Under the pieces are notes generated by a model. That model was given only the letters and a program-made list of their open reading frames with translations. It was not told where the DNA came from and searched no databases. Below, one piece after another: positions 35,703 to 45,383 of a DNA stretch of 64,000 nucleotides; position 1 is the stretch's first letter; each line of letters opens with the position of its first letter. Origin of the DNA: Chitinophaga pinensis. GTDB lineage: Bacteria; Bacteroidota; Bacteroidia; Flavobacteriales_D; Crocinitomicaceae. Made by a program: the position numbers and the translations under genes. The DNA lies in contig CAMDNE010000005.1 of NCBI GenBank assembly GCA_945902745.1, positions 1 to 64,000 on the forward strand, written 5' to 3'.

Positions 35703-37055
35703 ATGCGTTTTGAATTAACCAAAGACTTTCTTGAAATACTTCGCAAAAAAATAGCGGAGCAGGATGTTCTTTGGATTAAAGAACAGGTTTTTGAGTTACA
35801 CTTCGCAGATATTGCTGAAATCATAGATAAGTTATCAAACGAAGAGGCAAAATACATTTATTTTCAACTTGACGAAGAAGTTCAAGCGGATGTATTAATG
35901 GAATTAGAAGAAGATGTTAGAGATCGCTTTCTTGCCTCTCTTTCGTCAAAAGAAATTGCCGACCAACTTGAAAATTTAGATTCAGATGATGCTGCCGATA
36001 TCCTTGGCGAACTTTCTGACAAACAAATTCAAGAAGTCATCTCTCAAATGGAGGATGATGAAGCAGCGGAAGATATCGTAGACTTATTAAATTACGATGA
36101 GGACACAGCTGGTGGATTAATGCAAAAAGAGTTCATTCAAGCAAAATTAAATTGGCCCGTAAATCGCTGTTTGGTCGAATTGCGCCGACAAGCTGAAGAT
36201 GTTGAAAAAGTTTATACTATTTATGTAGTTGACGATTTCAATAAATTGGTGGGGGTACTTTCTTTAAAACGCTTATTGTTTGCAAGTCCTAAGACTAAAA
36301 TAATTGACCTTTATTCTGATAAAAACATTATTTCTGTAAAAACAAGTGATGACAATGAAGAGGTTGCCAAAGTCATGGAGAAATATGATTTGGTTTCCGT
36401 TCCTGTTGTGGATTTACAAAACAAACTTGTAGGAAGAATTACGCTTGATGATGTTGTAGATGTCATCAAAGAAGAGGCTGATAAAGATTTTCAATTAGCT
36501 TCTGGTATCTCTGAAAGAATTGAATCCAACTTTAGTGTTTGGAGAATGACGCGTGCACGAATTCCTTGGTTATTAATTGCCATGTTGGGAGGAACACTTG
36601 GAGCACAGCTGATCTCAAGTTTTGAGGTTGGAATTTCAAAAGTTCCAGCTTTGGCCTTTTTTATTCCGTTAATTACCGCAATGGGTGGAAATGTTGGTGT
36701 GCAATCATCAGCAATAGTTGTGCAATCTCTGGCTAAAGGAAATGACCAATTTGGAAGTATTTTATCTAAGATTTCCAAAGAGGCACTTGTTGGTTTGGTC
36801 AATGGATTGATATTGGCAAGTTTAATTTATGGAATTGCAACTGTTTTTGAAAACTCAACTTTGGGAATTGTAGTAAGTATTTCCTTATTTGTTGTGATCA
36901 TCTTTGCAGCAATCTTCGGAACACTTATTCCATTGGTGCTCAATCATTACAAAATAGATCCAGCATTGGCAACAGGACCATTTGTCACAACGTTAAATGA
37001 CATTGTTGGGTTATTTATCTACTTTTCTGTGGGGATGCTTTTGTATCATATTTAG
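35703..37055 (+). CDS. mgtE: Magnesium transporter MgtE
   Basis: A 450-residue Mg2+ channel. Domains: an N-terminal superhelical domain of acidic repeats (about 1-125), a CBS pair (about 130-250, with VVDDFNKLVGVLSLKRLL and LVGRITLDDVVDVI) and five membrane helices (about 280-450) with GGNVGVQSSAIVVQSLA and the pore/Mg2+ site PALATGPFVTTLNDIVG. The open frame extends 18 bases upstream to a TTG, but the predicted -7 element overlaps that codon, so I chose the ATG. The N and CBS domains gate the channel by cytosolic Mg2+. Confidence 0.93.
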   Translation: MRFELTKDFLEILRKKIAEQDVLWIKEQVFELHFADIAEIIDKLSNEEAKYIYFQLDEEVQADVLMELEEDVRDRFLASLSSKEIADQLENLDSDDAADILGELSDKQIQEVISQMEDDEAAEDIVDLLNYDEDTAGGLMQKEFIQAKLNWPVNRCLVELRRQAEDVEKVYTIYVVDDFNKLVGVLSLKRLLFASPKTKIIDLYSDKNIISVKTSDDNEEVAKVMEKYDLVSVPVVDLQNKLVGRITLDDVVDVIKEEADKDFQLASGISERIESNFSVWRMTRARIPWLLIAMLGGTLGAQLISSFEVGISKVPALAFFIPLITAMGGNVGVQSSAIVVQSLAKGNDQFGSILSKISKEALVGLVNGLILASLIYGIATVFENSTLGIVVSISLFVVIIFAAIFGTLIPLVLNHYKIDPALATGPFVTTLNDIVGLFIYFSVGMLLYHI

Positions 37056-37456
37056 GGAATTGTCTGAACTGGGATTCGTTTTTTGAAACACATAGCGATG
37101 CACTGAGTTTATCGAAGTGGTGCATAGGTAAAATGATAACTCACAATTTAAAACACATAGACACATAGGACACATAGTTAGGGACAGATTATCTTTTGAA
37201 ACACATAGGCACATAGGACACATAGGTAAACTTATAATTTGTAACTTGTAATTTCAAACACATAGCGATGCACTGAGTTGGACTCCCCTGAGTTTATCGA
37301 AGGGTCGAAGTGGTGCATAGGTAAAATGATAACTCACAATTTCAAACACATAAAGACATAGGAAACATAGTAAGGAAAAGAGATTTTAGTTTTTCCCGCA
37401 GAAAGGGCAGAAAAACGCAGAAGGGGAGTAATGGTTTAAGTTATTTGTTGAAATCA
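37056..37456. repeat. Gene-free interval of short repeats, including REP-like palindromes
   Basis: A 401-base stretch with no gene. Two diverged direct copies, 37086-37177 and 37256-37370, begin with AAACACATAGCGATGCACTG and end in tandem ACACATAGG-type units. Copy 1 contains the palindromic unit CACTGAGTTTATCGAAGTG. Copy 2 contains that unit interrupted by a nested CCCCTGAGTTTATCGAAGGG unit. Extra ACACATAGG units lie at 37200-37226. The right end (about 37395-37425) has GCAGAAA/CGCAGAA units. These look like dispersed chromosomal repeats rather than coding DNA. Confidence 0.8.
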
Positions 37457-38404
37457 TCACTTTTCAATTGCGTATTTTTCTAGGATTTTATCGGCTAAAA
37501 CAGCACTTAATTTATAATAGCTTTCTTCTGTCCAGCCACCAATGTGCGGGGTAAATAAAACAGCATCAGATTTCAATAAATAGGCAAATTCTTCTGGTAA
37601 TTCTTGCTCGAAAAAGGATTCAAAACTTGTTCTTTCATATTCTAAAACATCTAATCCTACTCCAATCACTTTCCCAGATTTTAACGCTTTCACTAAGGCG
37701 GATGTTTCAACAATTTTTCCGCGTGAAAGGTTCAATAAAAAGATGGATTTTTCAATTTTATTAAAAAACTGATCGTTTGCCATGTAAATCGTTTCTTGAT
37801 TCTGAGGGATATGGAAGCTGATTACATCTGCATTCTTCAAGAGCGCATTTAAGGTGCATTCCATGACAAAGTGATCCCCAAAATTCTTTTTGTATTTGTC
37901 GTATGCCATTAATTTAACGTCAAAACCTTGGAGTTTTTTCGCAAATGCCTTCCCATTATTTCCAAAACCAATTATTCCGACCGTTTTACCATCTAATTCC
38001 ACTCCTCTATTTCCTTCGCGGTCCCATTTTCCTGCTCGAACTTCTCGATCTGCGGTGTGCATTTTTCGCATTAAGCTCAATAACATTCCCAACGCATGTT
38101 CACCGACAGCATTTCTGTTTCCTTCAGGCGCATTGAACAAATCAATTTCCCGTTTTTTGCAATAACGTTCATCAATATTTTCCATTCCGGCACCAGAACG
38201 CGCAATGAATTTTAGATTGGGGGCGAATTGCAGAAACTCTTCGTTCATAGTAAACCGCGAACGAATGACAATTCCAACAGCATCATTGATTTCTTCCAGA
38301 CAATTCTCTCTGCTAACTACTGTTGCATCCACACACTTATATCCTTCACTCGTAAGGCGTGTTGCCAAAATTTCGTGTACGGTGTCTAAAAAAACTACTT
38401 TCAT
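37457..38404 (-). CDS. D-isomer 2-hydroxyacid dehydrogenase
   Basis: A 315-residue NAD-dependent dehydrogenase of the SerA/D-lactate family. Seen: the NAD motif VGIIGFGNNGKAFAKKL, catalytic Arg in LNLSRGKIVE, Glu in GVGLDVLEYE, and His in TPHIGGWTEES. The product could be 3-phosphoglycerate dehydrogenase or another 2-hydroxyacid enzyme. There is no C-terminal ACT domain. The frame opens 15 bases earlier (38419), but MKVVFLDT at 38404 is the natural N-terminal strand of the family. Its neighbours give no pathway clue. Confidence 0.87.
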   Translation of the reverse strand: MKVVFLDTVHEILATRLTSEGYKCVDATVVSRENCLEEINDAVGIVIRSRFTMNEEFLQFAPNLKFIARSGAGMENIDERYCKKREIDLFNAPEGNRNAVGEHALGMLLSLMRKMHTADREVRAGKWDREGNRGVELDGKTVGIIGFGNNGKAFAKKLQGFDVKLMAYDKYKKNFGDHFVMECTLNALLKNADVISFHIPQNQETIYMANDQFFNKIEKSIFLLNLSRGKIVETSALVKALKSGKVIGVGLDVLEYERTSFESFFEQELPEEFAYLLKSDAVLFTPHIGGWTEESYYKLSAVLADKILEKYAIEK

Positions 38405-38638
38405 AAATGAGATCAACAATGTGTTGTTTCAAAAATACGCAAAGAAAATGGGAAAAAAATAAGATTTTTCAAGTTATCCAGTTCCTCGCCGTTCCTAGAA
38501 TGGCGTCTCAAACTTCTTAATTCCGTAACCTTTAATTCCCCTTACGTTATCGCTAAAGGAAAAGAAAAAATGGAATAATCACTTTCCACCACTTTTTTTA
38601 TGCTTTCAGCTCCTGCTTCGATTACTAAAAATACGCTT

Positions 38639-39301
38639 ATGAAAACTGGAAAATTAATTACCGCAATCCTATTGGTATCGGGCCATTCATTTGGACAAAT
38701 TTATGAAAGAACAGGTAAAAATCTTGGGATTTATTTTGCAGGACAACCGATTTCTCAGTTAAATGAAAAACCGTTGAATTCAGGTTTAAATAATTTATCG
38801 GGAAGTATTGGATTGGTGCACATGCTAGTGCCTGGTATTTATCCTTCTGTTGGATATACGTTTAACCGGGCTCAAAATATCACAGGTAGAGAAAATGCAC
38901 TTCTTCCATTTCAAAATGCACACATTTTAGACGCATCATTGTTGTTTGATAAGCAATTGTTGAAATTACTCAATGGCAGAAGGGTTTTAGGAGGTTGTCA
39001 TTACCTTTCATTGGGATTAATTGCTGGACCTGAATACCATTACATGCTTGGTACACGTGCTGTCCCAAATGAAAGTTTTGGTGAAATCGCTAGTCAAATT
39101 GGTTTTTCGTTTTATCATTTTCAAAAATCGATGGGAAAACGTGCTAAAAGCAAAACACGGCAATACGATGTTTTTTATCGAAGAGGATTTACGCCGATTT
39201 TTAGTTCGACACAGAATGGAATTGAGACAAATTTATACCGACAAGAAATTGGAATTCGTGTGAGACTGATTCGCCATCAAGTGACAAATTTTTTAAATTA
39301 A
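38639..39301 (+). CDS. Exported outer-membrane-like protein, unknown
   Basis: A 220-residue protein with a signal peptide (MKTGKLITAILLVSGHSFG). The remainder has alternating hydrophobic and polar residues with aromatic ends (SGSIGLVHMLVPGIYPSVGYTF, YLSLGLIAGPEYHYMLG, EIASQIGFSFYHF), fitting a small outer-membrane beta-barrel. The longer frame from 38600 adds 13 residues before the signal peptide, so I chose 38639. The stop overlaps that of convergent cysS in the shared TTAA. No recognised family. Confidence 0.6.
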   Translation: MKTGKLITAILLVSGHSFGQIYERTGKNLGIYFAGQPISQLNEKPLNSGLNNLSGSIGLVHMLVPGIYPSVGYTFNRAQNITGRENALLPFQNAHILDASLLFDKQLLKLLNGRRVLGGCHYLSLGLIAGPEYHYMLGTRAVPNESFGEIASQIGFSFYHFQKSMGKRAKSKTRQYDVFYRRGFTPIFSSTQNGIETNLYRQEIGIRVRLIRHQVTNFLN

Positions 39302-40764
39302 CTCCAGCTTGTACCGTCTTTTGTGTCTTTAATCACGATTCCAGCAGTTGCCAAACCATCACGGATTTTATCAGAGGTTGTCCAATCTTTATTGTCGCGT
39401 GCTTGCTGACGCAAATCAATTACTAAATCCATCACTGGAGCAAGCTTGGAATCACTGTTAGTGACACCTATCTCAATTCCCAAAACGTCTTGGAGAAAAC
39501 GCTTCATTTCAGCAGAAAGCGATGAAAGGTCTTCTTTTGTGATGGTGTCTTTTCCATCGTTGATCAAATTAATACGTTTTGCAGCTTCAAATAAATTTGC
39601 TATCAAGATTGGCGCGTTAAAATCATCGTCCATGGCAGAGTAAAAACTTGTAATTAAGTCTTTTACGTCAAAGGAAGAAGTTGGAGAAACGGTTAATTTA
39701 TCAATTAATTGAAGTGCATCTGATAAGCGAGAAAACCCTTTTTCTGCAGCATTCAACGCATCTTGTGTGAAATCTAAATTACTGCGGTAATGCGCTTGCA
39801 TCATGAAAAAGCGAATCACGTTTGGACTATATGGTTTATCGAATAATGCAGTTGTTCCCTCAACAATTTCTTTTGGTAAGAAAAAATTCCCAAGCGACTT
39901 ACTCATTTTTTGACCATTCACATTGAGCATATTGGCATGCATCCAGTATTTTGCTGGAGTACAACCAAGTGAACCACAATTTTGTGCAATTTCATCTTCG
40001 TGATGTGGAAATTTCAAATCCATTCCACCACCGTGAATGTCAAAATGGTTACCTAAATACTTCGTACTCATCGCAGTGCATTCAATATGCCACCCTGGAT
40101 TTCCATTTCCCCAAGGAGAACGCCAGATTTGCATATCTTCAGGATTCGCTTTTTTCCAAAGTGCAAAATCAGCAAAAAAACGTTTTTCGCCTTGTGCATT
40201 CAAGGTTCTAGTCTCTTCGGCCAATTCATCAACTTTTCTGCCGCTCAAAATCCCATATTCGAATTTCTCACTGTATTTTTTGACATCAAAATAGACAGAA
40301 CCATTTACCACATAAGCAAAACCATTTTCAATAATTTTCTCGATATGCTCGATCTGTTCTTGAATATGTCCGGTTGCAGTTGGTTCTATACTTGGAGGTA
40401 ATAAGTTGTAAATGCGCTGCAATTCTTGAAATTTCACATTGTATTTATACACAATTTCCAAGGATTGCATTTTTTCTGATTTTGCAGCTTTACCGATACT
40501 ATCAACCTCATCACCAGCACTATTTGTAATGTGTCCAGCATCCGTAATATTTCGAACATACTTCACATTGTAATCTAATTGAAGTAAGTAACGAAAGATC
40601 ATATCAAAATTGATGAACGTTCGCATGTTACCCATGTGCGGTTCACTGTATAAGGTCGGTCCACAAACATACATTCCAACGAAACCTGTTTGAATAGGCT
40701 CAAACTTTTCTTTTTGACCTGATAAGCTGTTGTAAATTTTTAAATTTCCTTGATGCGAACTCAT
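39298..40764 (-). CDS. cysS: Cysteinyl-tRNA synthetase
   Basis: A 488-residue class I aminoacyl-tRNA synthetase charging tRNA-Cys. Seen: CGPTLYSEPHMGNMRTF (first zinc cysteine and HxGH-like motif), GGGMDLKFPHHEDEIAQ (zinc and ATP region), and KMSKSLGNF (KMSKS loop). Length is normal. The frame continues 24 bases upstream to 40788; MSSHQGNLKIYNSL at 40764 fits the family start better. Confidence 0.96.
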   Translation of the reverse strand: MSSHQGNLKIYNSLSGQKEKFEPIQTGFVGMYVCGPTLYSEPHMGNMRTFINFDMIFRYLLQLDYNVKYVRNITDAGHITNSAGDEVDSIGKAAKSEKMQSLEIVYKYNVKFQELQRIYNLLPPSIEPTATGHIQEQIEHIEKIIENGFAYVVNGSVYFDVKKYSEKFEYGILSGRKVDELAEETRTLNAQGEKRFFADFALWKKANPEDMQIWRSPWGNGNPGWHIECTAMSTKYLGNHFDIHGGGMDLKFPHHEDEIAQNCGSLGCTPAKYWMHANMLNVNGQKMSKSLGNFFLPKEIVEGTTALFDKPYSPNVIRFFMMQAHYRSNLDFTQDALNAAEKGFSRLSDALQLIDKLTVSPTSSFDVKDLITSFYSAMDDDFNAPILIANLFEAAKRINLINDGKDTITKEDLSSLSAEMKRFLQDVLGIEIGVTNSDSKLAPVMDLVIDLRQQARDNKDWTTSDKIRDGLATAGIVIKDTKDGTSWS

Positions 40765-40970
40765 TTTAAAATCAATTTTGATAAACAAATGTAATTGAAA
40801 TCAATGAAGTTGACGATTCATTTACATTATAAAATATAAAATTACGTTTTGTTTATTCCTGTTTTTCAGACCAAAAGCATATATATTTTTTTATTATTGG
40901 TACAAATAGACTAAATTTACGCACTTGAACTTTTATTTTAGATTAAATAGTCACTAAACCTCACAATTCA

Positions 40971-43900
40971 ATGAAAATTCTTAGGAATATTTTCATCATT
41001 CTATTCACTTCATCCTTGTCTTTTTCAGCTATTTCTCAAATAGATACCCTATTTTGGTTTGCTGCACCTGCAATTTCATCTGGAAGTGGTGATAACCCAG
41101 TTTTTCTGCGTTTTTTATCGTATGACCAAACTGCTACAGTTACTGTTAGTCAACCTGCAAATGGAGCTTTTATTCCAATTTCAATTATGCTTCCAGCAAA
41201 CTCTGTTGACAGTATCAATTTAACTGCTTTTTTAGCACAAATTGAAAGTCCAGCAGGAAATGTAATTTCCAATAATGGATTAAAAATAACCTCTACTGCG
41301 AATATTTCTGCGTATTATGAGCTTCGCGCAACAAGTAATAAAGAAATGTTTTCATTGAAAGGAGCTAAAGCGTTAGGTACAAATTTTTATACTCCATTTC
41401 AAAAAGCCTTAAATACGGCTGTAACTGCTCCTGTTTCTTTTTCATCTATAGAAATAGTTGCAACAATAGATAATACTACAGTGTTGATCACTCCTAGAAC
41501 AGCTATTACAGGGCATGTAATAAATACTACTTTTTCAATTACTTTAAACAAAGGTCAGACATATAGTGCAAGAGACATGAATTCAACTGGTGCTTCATCT
41601 CTTGCTGGTTCTATTATTTCCTCTAATAAGGATGTTGCTGTGACAATTTTCGATGGGGCTTTGAGTAATGGGTTGTGTAACAATGCGGCTGGAGATCAAA
41701 TTACAAATGCCAATGTTATTGGTACAGATTACATTATTCATAAAGGAACTTCTGGAAACGATAAAGTGTATATACTTGCGACTCAAAATGCAACGAATGT
41801 TTCAATTTACAATTCTGGCACCACTTCAACATTAATCAATTGGAGTGAGAGTTATGAATACACATTAACGGAAAATATTAATTATATTAAAACAACAAAA
41901 CCTGTATATGTGCTTCACATGTCAGGATATGGCTGTGAATCAAGTTTAGCGCAAGTTCCAAATTTATTCTGTGCTGGAACCTATTCAACCGCTTTTACAA
42001 GAAGCTCCGCTGATTCTTTGGGTTTAATCCTTTATACGCGTGCAGGATTTGAAAATCAATTCACATTAAATGGAAATCCTGGATTAATTACGGCTGGTCA
42101 ATTTTCTACTGTTCCAGGCACTTCGGGGAATTTTAAAGTAGCAAAAATTCATTTCTCAACGATTGATGTTCCTTTAAACAGTTACAACATTGTTGAAAAT
42201 ACGGGAGATGTATTTGGGATGGGAATCACTGCAGGTAAAGCTGGAAATGGATCTGAATATGCCTATTTATCAGAATTCAATTCTTATCCTTTTGTCGATG
42301 CAGGAATTGATGATACAATTTGTGCTAATGTTGCATTTGGTGTAAATGGGACTGTTGGAGGTGGCTCAGTTACAGGAATATGGAGTAGCACTGGTTATGG
42401 TACTTTTGCAAGTGGCAATACAACTTTGATTAATAATTATGTTCCAAGTCCATTAGATACGTTAATTACACCAATTCAACTTATTTTGAGTTCTACAGGC
42501 CCTTGTCCAGTTCAAAAAGACACGTTAATATTGTATGTTAGCCCTTCACCTATTGCAAATGCGTCAGCAGATCAAACAGCATGTTCTAACAATTCTATCA
42601 TCTCACTTAATGGAACCGTTAGTGGTGGAGCAGCAACAGGAGATTGGGGAACGATGGGTTCTGGTACTTTTGTTCCTAATATTTCAGCGCTTAATGCAAC
42701 TTATCTTCCATCTGCTGCAGATATATCAACAGGTTTTGTGAAACTCTTTTTGACATCGACGAATTTTGGATCTTGTAATACTTCGATTGATACAATGGTT
42801 GTAACATTTACTTCTCAAGCAATTGTAGATGCTGGTCCTGATACATTGATTGTTTGTTCAAACAACCCAATAGTTAATCTAGCTGGTTCAGTAACTGGTT
42901 CAAGTACAACAGGAAAATGGACTACTATTGGAAATGGATTCTTTTTACCAAACAATATTTCATTAATTACAAGTTACCAGCCGAGTGCCAATGATATTGC
43001 CGCTGGACAAGTTTTACTCTATTTAGAATCTACTTCAAACGGGAATTGTTTACCTGTTTTTGATAGTTTACTTGTTCAATTTACTTCTTCACCCATCGTT
43101 GATGCTGGAATAAATCAAATTACTTGTTCAAACGATCCATCAATTAACTTAAATGGAATGGTTAGTGGTGCCACATCATCTGGAATTTGGTCGGGTGGTG
43201 CAGGAATATATTCTGCTAATAACACAACATTAAACGCGATCTATACACCCACTCCTACTGAAATAACAGCAGGAGTAATTGTCTTAACGCTAACCTCAAC
43301 CAATAATGGAACATGTAATGTGGTGAATGACATCGTGCAAATTAACTTTGTTGCAGCTCCTTTTTCTAATTTTAGTGGAACAAATGTATGTTTAAATAAT
43401 ACGACAACATTCCTTGATTTTTCGTTGCCTGGTTATGGTGCGATTACAAACTGGGATTGGGATTTTACAGATGGAAATATTTCTACTGCGCAAAGTCCAT
43501 CACATTTATTCTTGACACCAGGAGTTTTTCCAGTTCAACTAATTACCACATCAAGTGTTGGTTGTAGTGATACAGCAATAATCTCAGTAAATGTTTATGC
43601 CCTTCCAGTTGCAAATTTCACATATGATGCAGGATGTCCAAACAATCAAGTAATTATAGATTTTACAGATAATTCAACCTCTGTTGATGCTGTGGATTAT
43701 TGGTATTATGATTTTGGGGGACAAGGCACTGTTGTCACACAAGACGCAACTCAGTTATTTAATGGGGCAGGAAATTATACGATTACTCATATCATTTCAA
43801 CTGTAAATAATTGCAAAGACACGATTGTTCAAATAATTAACGTTCCTGAAATTCCGATAGCTGGTTTTTATTATAACACTTCAAATGGTATGAATGTCGG

Positions 43901-44390
43901 TGCATTTTTCAATTTTGTTGACACATCGTACTTTGCAAGTTCTTATCAATGGGACTTTGGAAACCTACAAACGAGTATTTTACAAGACCCAAATACGACC
44001 TATTTCCAAAATGGTCAATACGTGGTTACTCAATTTGTCTATGGGGCCTTAGGTTGTTATGATAGTACTTCTACATTAGTAACTATAAACACGGTCACTA
44101 CTGAAATCAGTACGTTAATTCCAAATGCTATTTCACCAAATGGGGATGATAAAAATGACGTTTGGAAACTAGACTTCATTACCATCTTATTTCCAGAAGC
44201 TACAGTTGAAATATATAACCAATGGGGTCAACAAATATTCTTTTCTGAAGGATATTCTGTTCGGTGGGATGGAAAATACAATGATGAATTTGTAGCCGAT
44301 GGGAACTACTATTATGTCATAACACTCAACGCCAACTTAGATGTTGATCAATTTAAAGGAGCATTATTAGTATTAAAAAATGGCAAATAA
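40971..44390 (+). CDS. Large T9SS type B surface protein (IgGFc-binding-like, PKD repeats)
   Basis: An 1139-residue secreted protein. Order: signal peptide (about 1-23), IgGFc-binding-like N-terminal domain (about 24-440; FSLKGAKALGTNFYTPFQ), about four diverged modules of roughly 90 residues (about 440-800) sharing VDAG.D..C, GxWxxxGxGxF, YxPS..D and LTSTNNGxC-type landmarks, three PKD-like domains (about 800-1040, with NWDWDFTDGN), and a CHU_C-type sorting domain (about 1045-1139; IPNAISPNGDDKNDVW ... WDGKYND). The last domain routes it through T9SS. It overlaps the next gene, a PorP/SprF protein, its likely anchoring partner. The exact ligand is unknown. Confidence 0.87.
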   Translation: MKILRNIFIILFTSSLSFSAISQIDTLFWFAAPAISSGSGDNPVFLRFLSYDQTATVTVSQPANGAFIPISIMLPANSVDSINLTAFLAQIESPAGNVISNNGLKITSTANISAYYELRATSNKEMFSLKGAKALGTNFYTPFQKALNTAVTAPVSFSSIEIVATIDNTTVLITPRTAITGHVINTTFSITLNKGQTYSARDMNSTGASSLAGSIISSNKDVAVTIFDGALSNGLCNNAAGDQITNANVIGTDYIIHKGTSGNDKVYILATQNATNVSIYNSGTTSTLINWSESYEYTLTENINYIKTTKPVYVLHMSGYGCESSLAQVPNLFCAGTYSTAFTRSSADSLGLILYTRAGFENQFTLNGNPGLITAGQFSTVPGTSGNFKVAKIHFSTIDVPLNSYNIVENTGDVFGMGITAGKAGNGSEYAYLSEFNSYPFVDAGIDDTICANVAFGVNGTVGGGSVTGIWSSTGYGTFASGNTTLINNYVPSPLDTLITPIQLILSSTGPCPVQKDTLILYVSPSPIANASADQTACSNNSIISLNGTVSGGAATGDWGTMGSGTFVPNISALNATYLPSAADISTGFVKLFLTSTNFGSCNTSIDTMVVTFTSQAIVDAGPDTLIVCSNNPIVNLAGSVTGSSTTGKWTTIGNGFFLPNNISLITSYQPSANDIAAGQVLLYLESTSNGNCLPVFDSLLVQFTSSPIVDAGINQITCSNDPSINLNGMVSGATSSGIWSGGAGIYSANNTTLNAIYTPTPTEITAGVIVLTLTSTNNGTCNVVNDIVQINFVAAPFSNFSGTNVCLNNTTTFLDFSLPGYGAITNWDWDFTDGNISTAQSPSHLFLTPGVFPVQLITTSSVGCSDTAIISVNVYALPVANFTYDAGCPNNQVIIDFTDNSTSVDAVDYWYYDFGGQGTVVTQDATQLFNGAGNYTITHIISTVNNCKDTIVQIINVPEIPIAGFYYNTSNGMNVGAFFNFVDTSYFASSYQWDFGNLQTSILQDPNTTYFQNGQYVVTQFVYGALGCYDSTSTLVTINTVTTEISTLIPNAISPNGDDKNDVWKLDFITILFPEATVEIYNQWGQQIFFSEGYSVRWDGKYNDEFVADGNYYYVITLNANLDVDQFKGALLVLKNGK

Positions 44391-44394
44391 GCAT

Positions 44395-45369
44395 ATGAAA
44401 ACATTATTTAATCTTATCGTATTAATGTTGTTAGTGAACAATCTTCAAGCACAACAGCAAGCAGTTTATTCAAATTTCTTGATGAATGATTATTACTACA
44501 ATCCGGCTATTGCTGGGAGTAAAAATGTACATGTTGCGAACATAAACTATCGCAATCAATGGGTTGGTTTTGAAGATGCTCCAGTAAACATGAATGCAAA
44601 TTTTTATGGATCTTTAAACAATAAAGGAAAAGTAGGTTATGGAGCGTCAATCATTTCAGAAAAATCGGGTTTAACCAATACAACGGGTATTTATCTTAAT
44701 TATGCGCATCATTTCAAACTGTCAAAAACGGTGAAGCTTGGGTTTGGTATACAACCAGGTTTTATTCAATACCGTGTTCGTTTGTATGATGCAATTTTGG
44801 CTGATCCAGGGGATGAGTTATTGACGGGAACTGTTTATTCTGCTAATGCAGTTGATGTTAATGCTGGATTCAATCTGTATTCTAAAAAATTCTTTGTAAT
44901 GGGATCTGTTCAACATTTATTGGGCAAGCAAATTCAATTCACCACATATAATTCAAGTTTAGCTTTTCATTTTAATGGAATTGTTGGGTATAACTACCTT
45001 TTCAAAAAGAAAAAAATTGAATTACAGCCAAGTTTGATGATAAAGTACAACAAACCAGTTCCGGTTCAAATTACAGGTATGTTAAAAGGCACCTTTAATT
45101 CAAAGTATTGGCTTGGTTTAATTTATCGCTCTGACGATGCAATAGGTGTTTCGCTTGGAATGATGATTAAGGAACGCTTCAATATTGGTTATGGATATGA
45201 TTATTCAATGTCCAAAATAAGAAAATATAATTCTGGGTCTCATGAAATTATGTTGTCATTTATTATCACTAAAAAACGTCCTACACTGGATGAACAAGAT
45301 GATAAACTCAACAACTCAATTATGGAGGAGATGAAGAAAACAATGGAAGAAAAGGAAAAATCTAATTGA
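44395..45369 (+). CDS. PorP/SprF-family T9SS membrane protein
   Basis: A 324-residue outer-membrane protein of the PorP/SprF family. Signal peptide (MKTLFNLIVLMLLVNNLQAQ), then SNFLMNDYYYNPAIAGSKN and YRNQWVGFEDAPVNMN, the characteristic N-terminal motif, followed by a predicted barrel. SprF proteins are paired with a specific type B cargo and are needed for its secretion or surface attachment. A frame from 44380 adds MANKH before the signal peptide; I prefer 44395. It sits between two cargo genes. Confidence 0.9.
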   Translation: MKTLFNLIVLMLLVNNLQAQQQAVYSNFLMNDYYYNPAIAGSKNVHVANINYRNQWVGFEDAPVNMNANFYGSLNNKGKVGYGASIISEKSGLTNTTGIYLNYAHHFKLSKTVKLGFGIQPGFIQYRVRLYDAILADPGDELLTGTVYSANAVDVNAGFNLYSKKFFVMGSVQHLLGKQIQFTTYNSSLAFHFNGIVGYNYLFKKKKIELQPSLMIKYNKPVPVQITGMLKGTFNSKYWLGLIYRSDDAIGVSLGMMIKERFNIGYGYDYSMSKIRKYNSGSHEIMLSFIITKKRPTLDEQDDKLNNSIMEEMKKTMEEKEKSN

Positions 45370-45383
45370 TAGAAAAGTATACT

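Noticed and set aside
37011-37223. 70-residue minus-strand reading frame with repeated MCPMCLCV
   Set aside because: It is a translation of the ACACATAGG-type tandem repeats, not a cysteine-rich protein.
37086-37370. CRISPR array
   Set aside because: Repeats are short, tandem, unevenly spaced and diverged, with no unique spacers of constant length and no cas genes.
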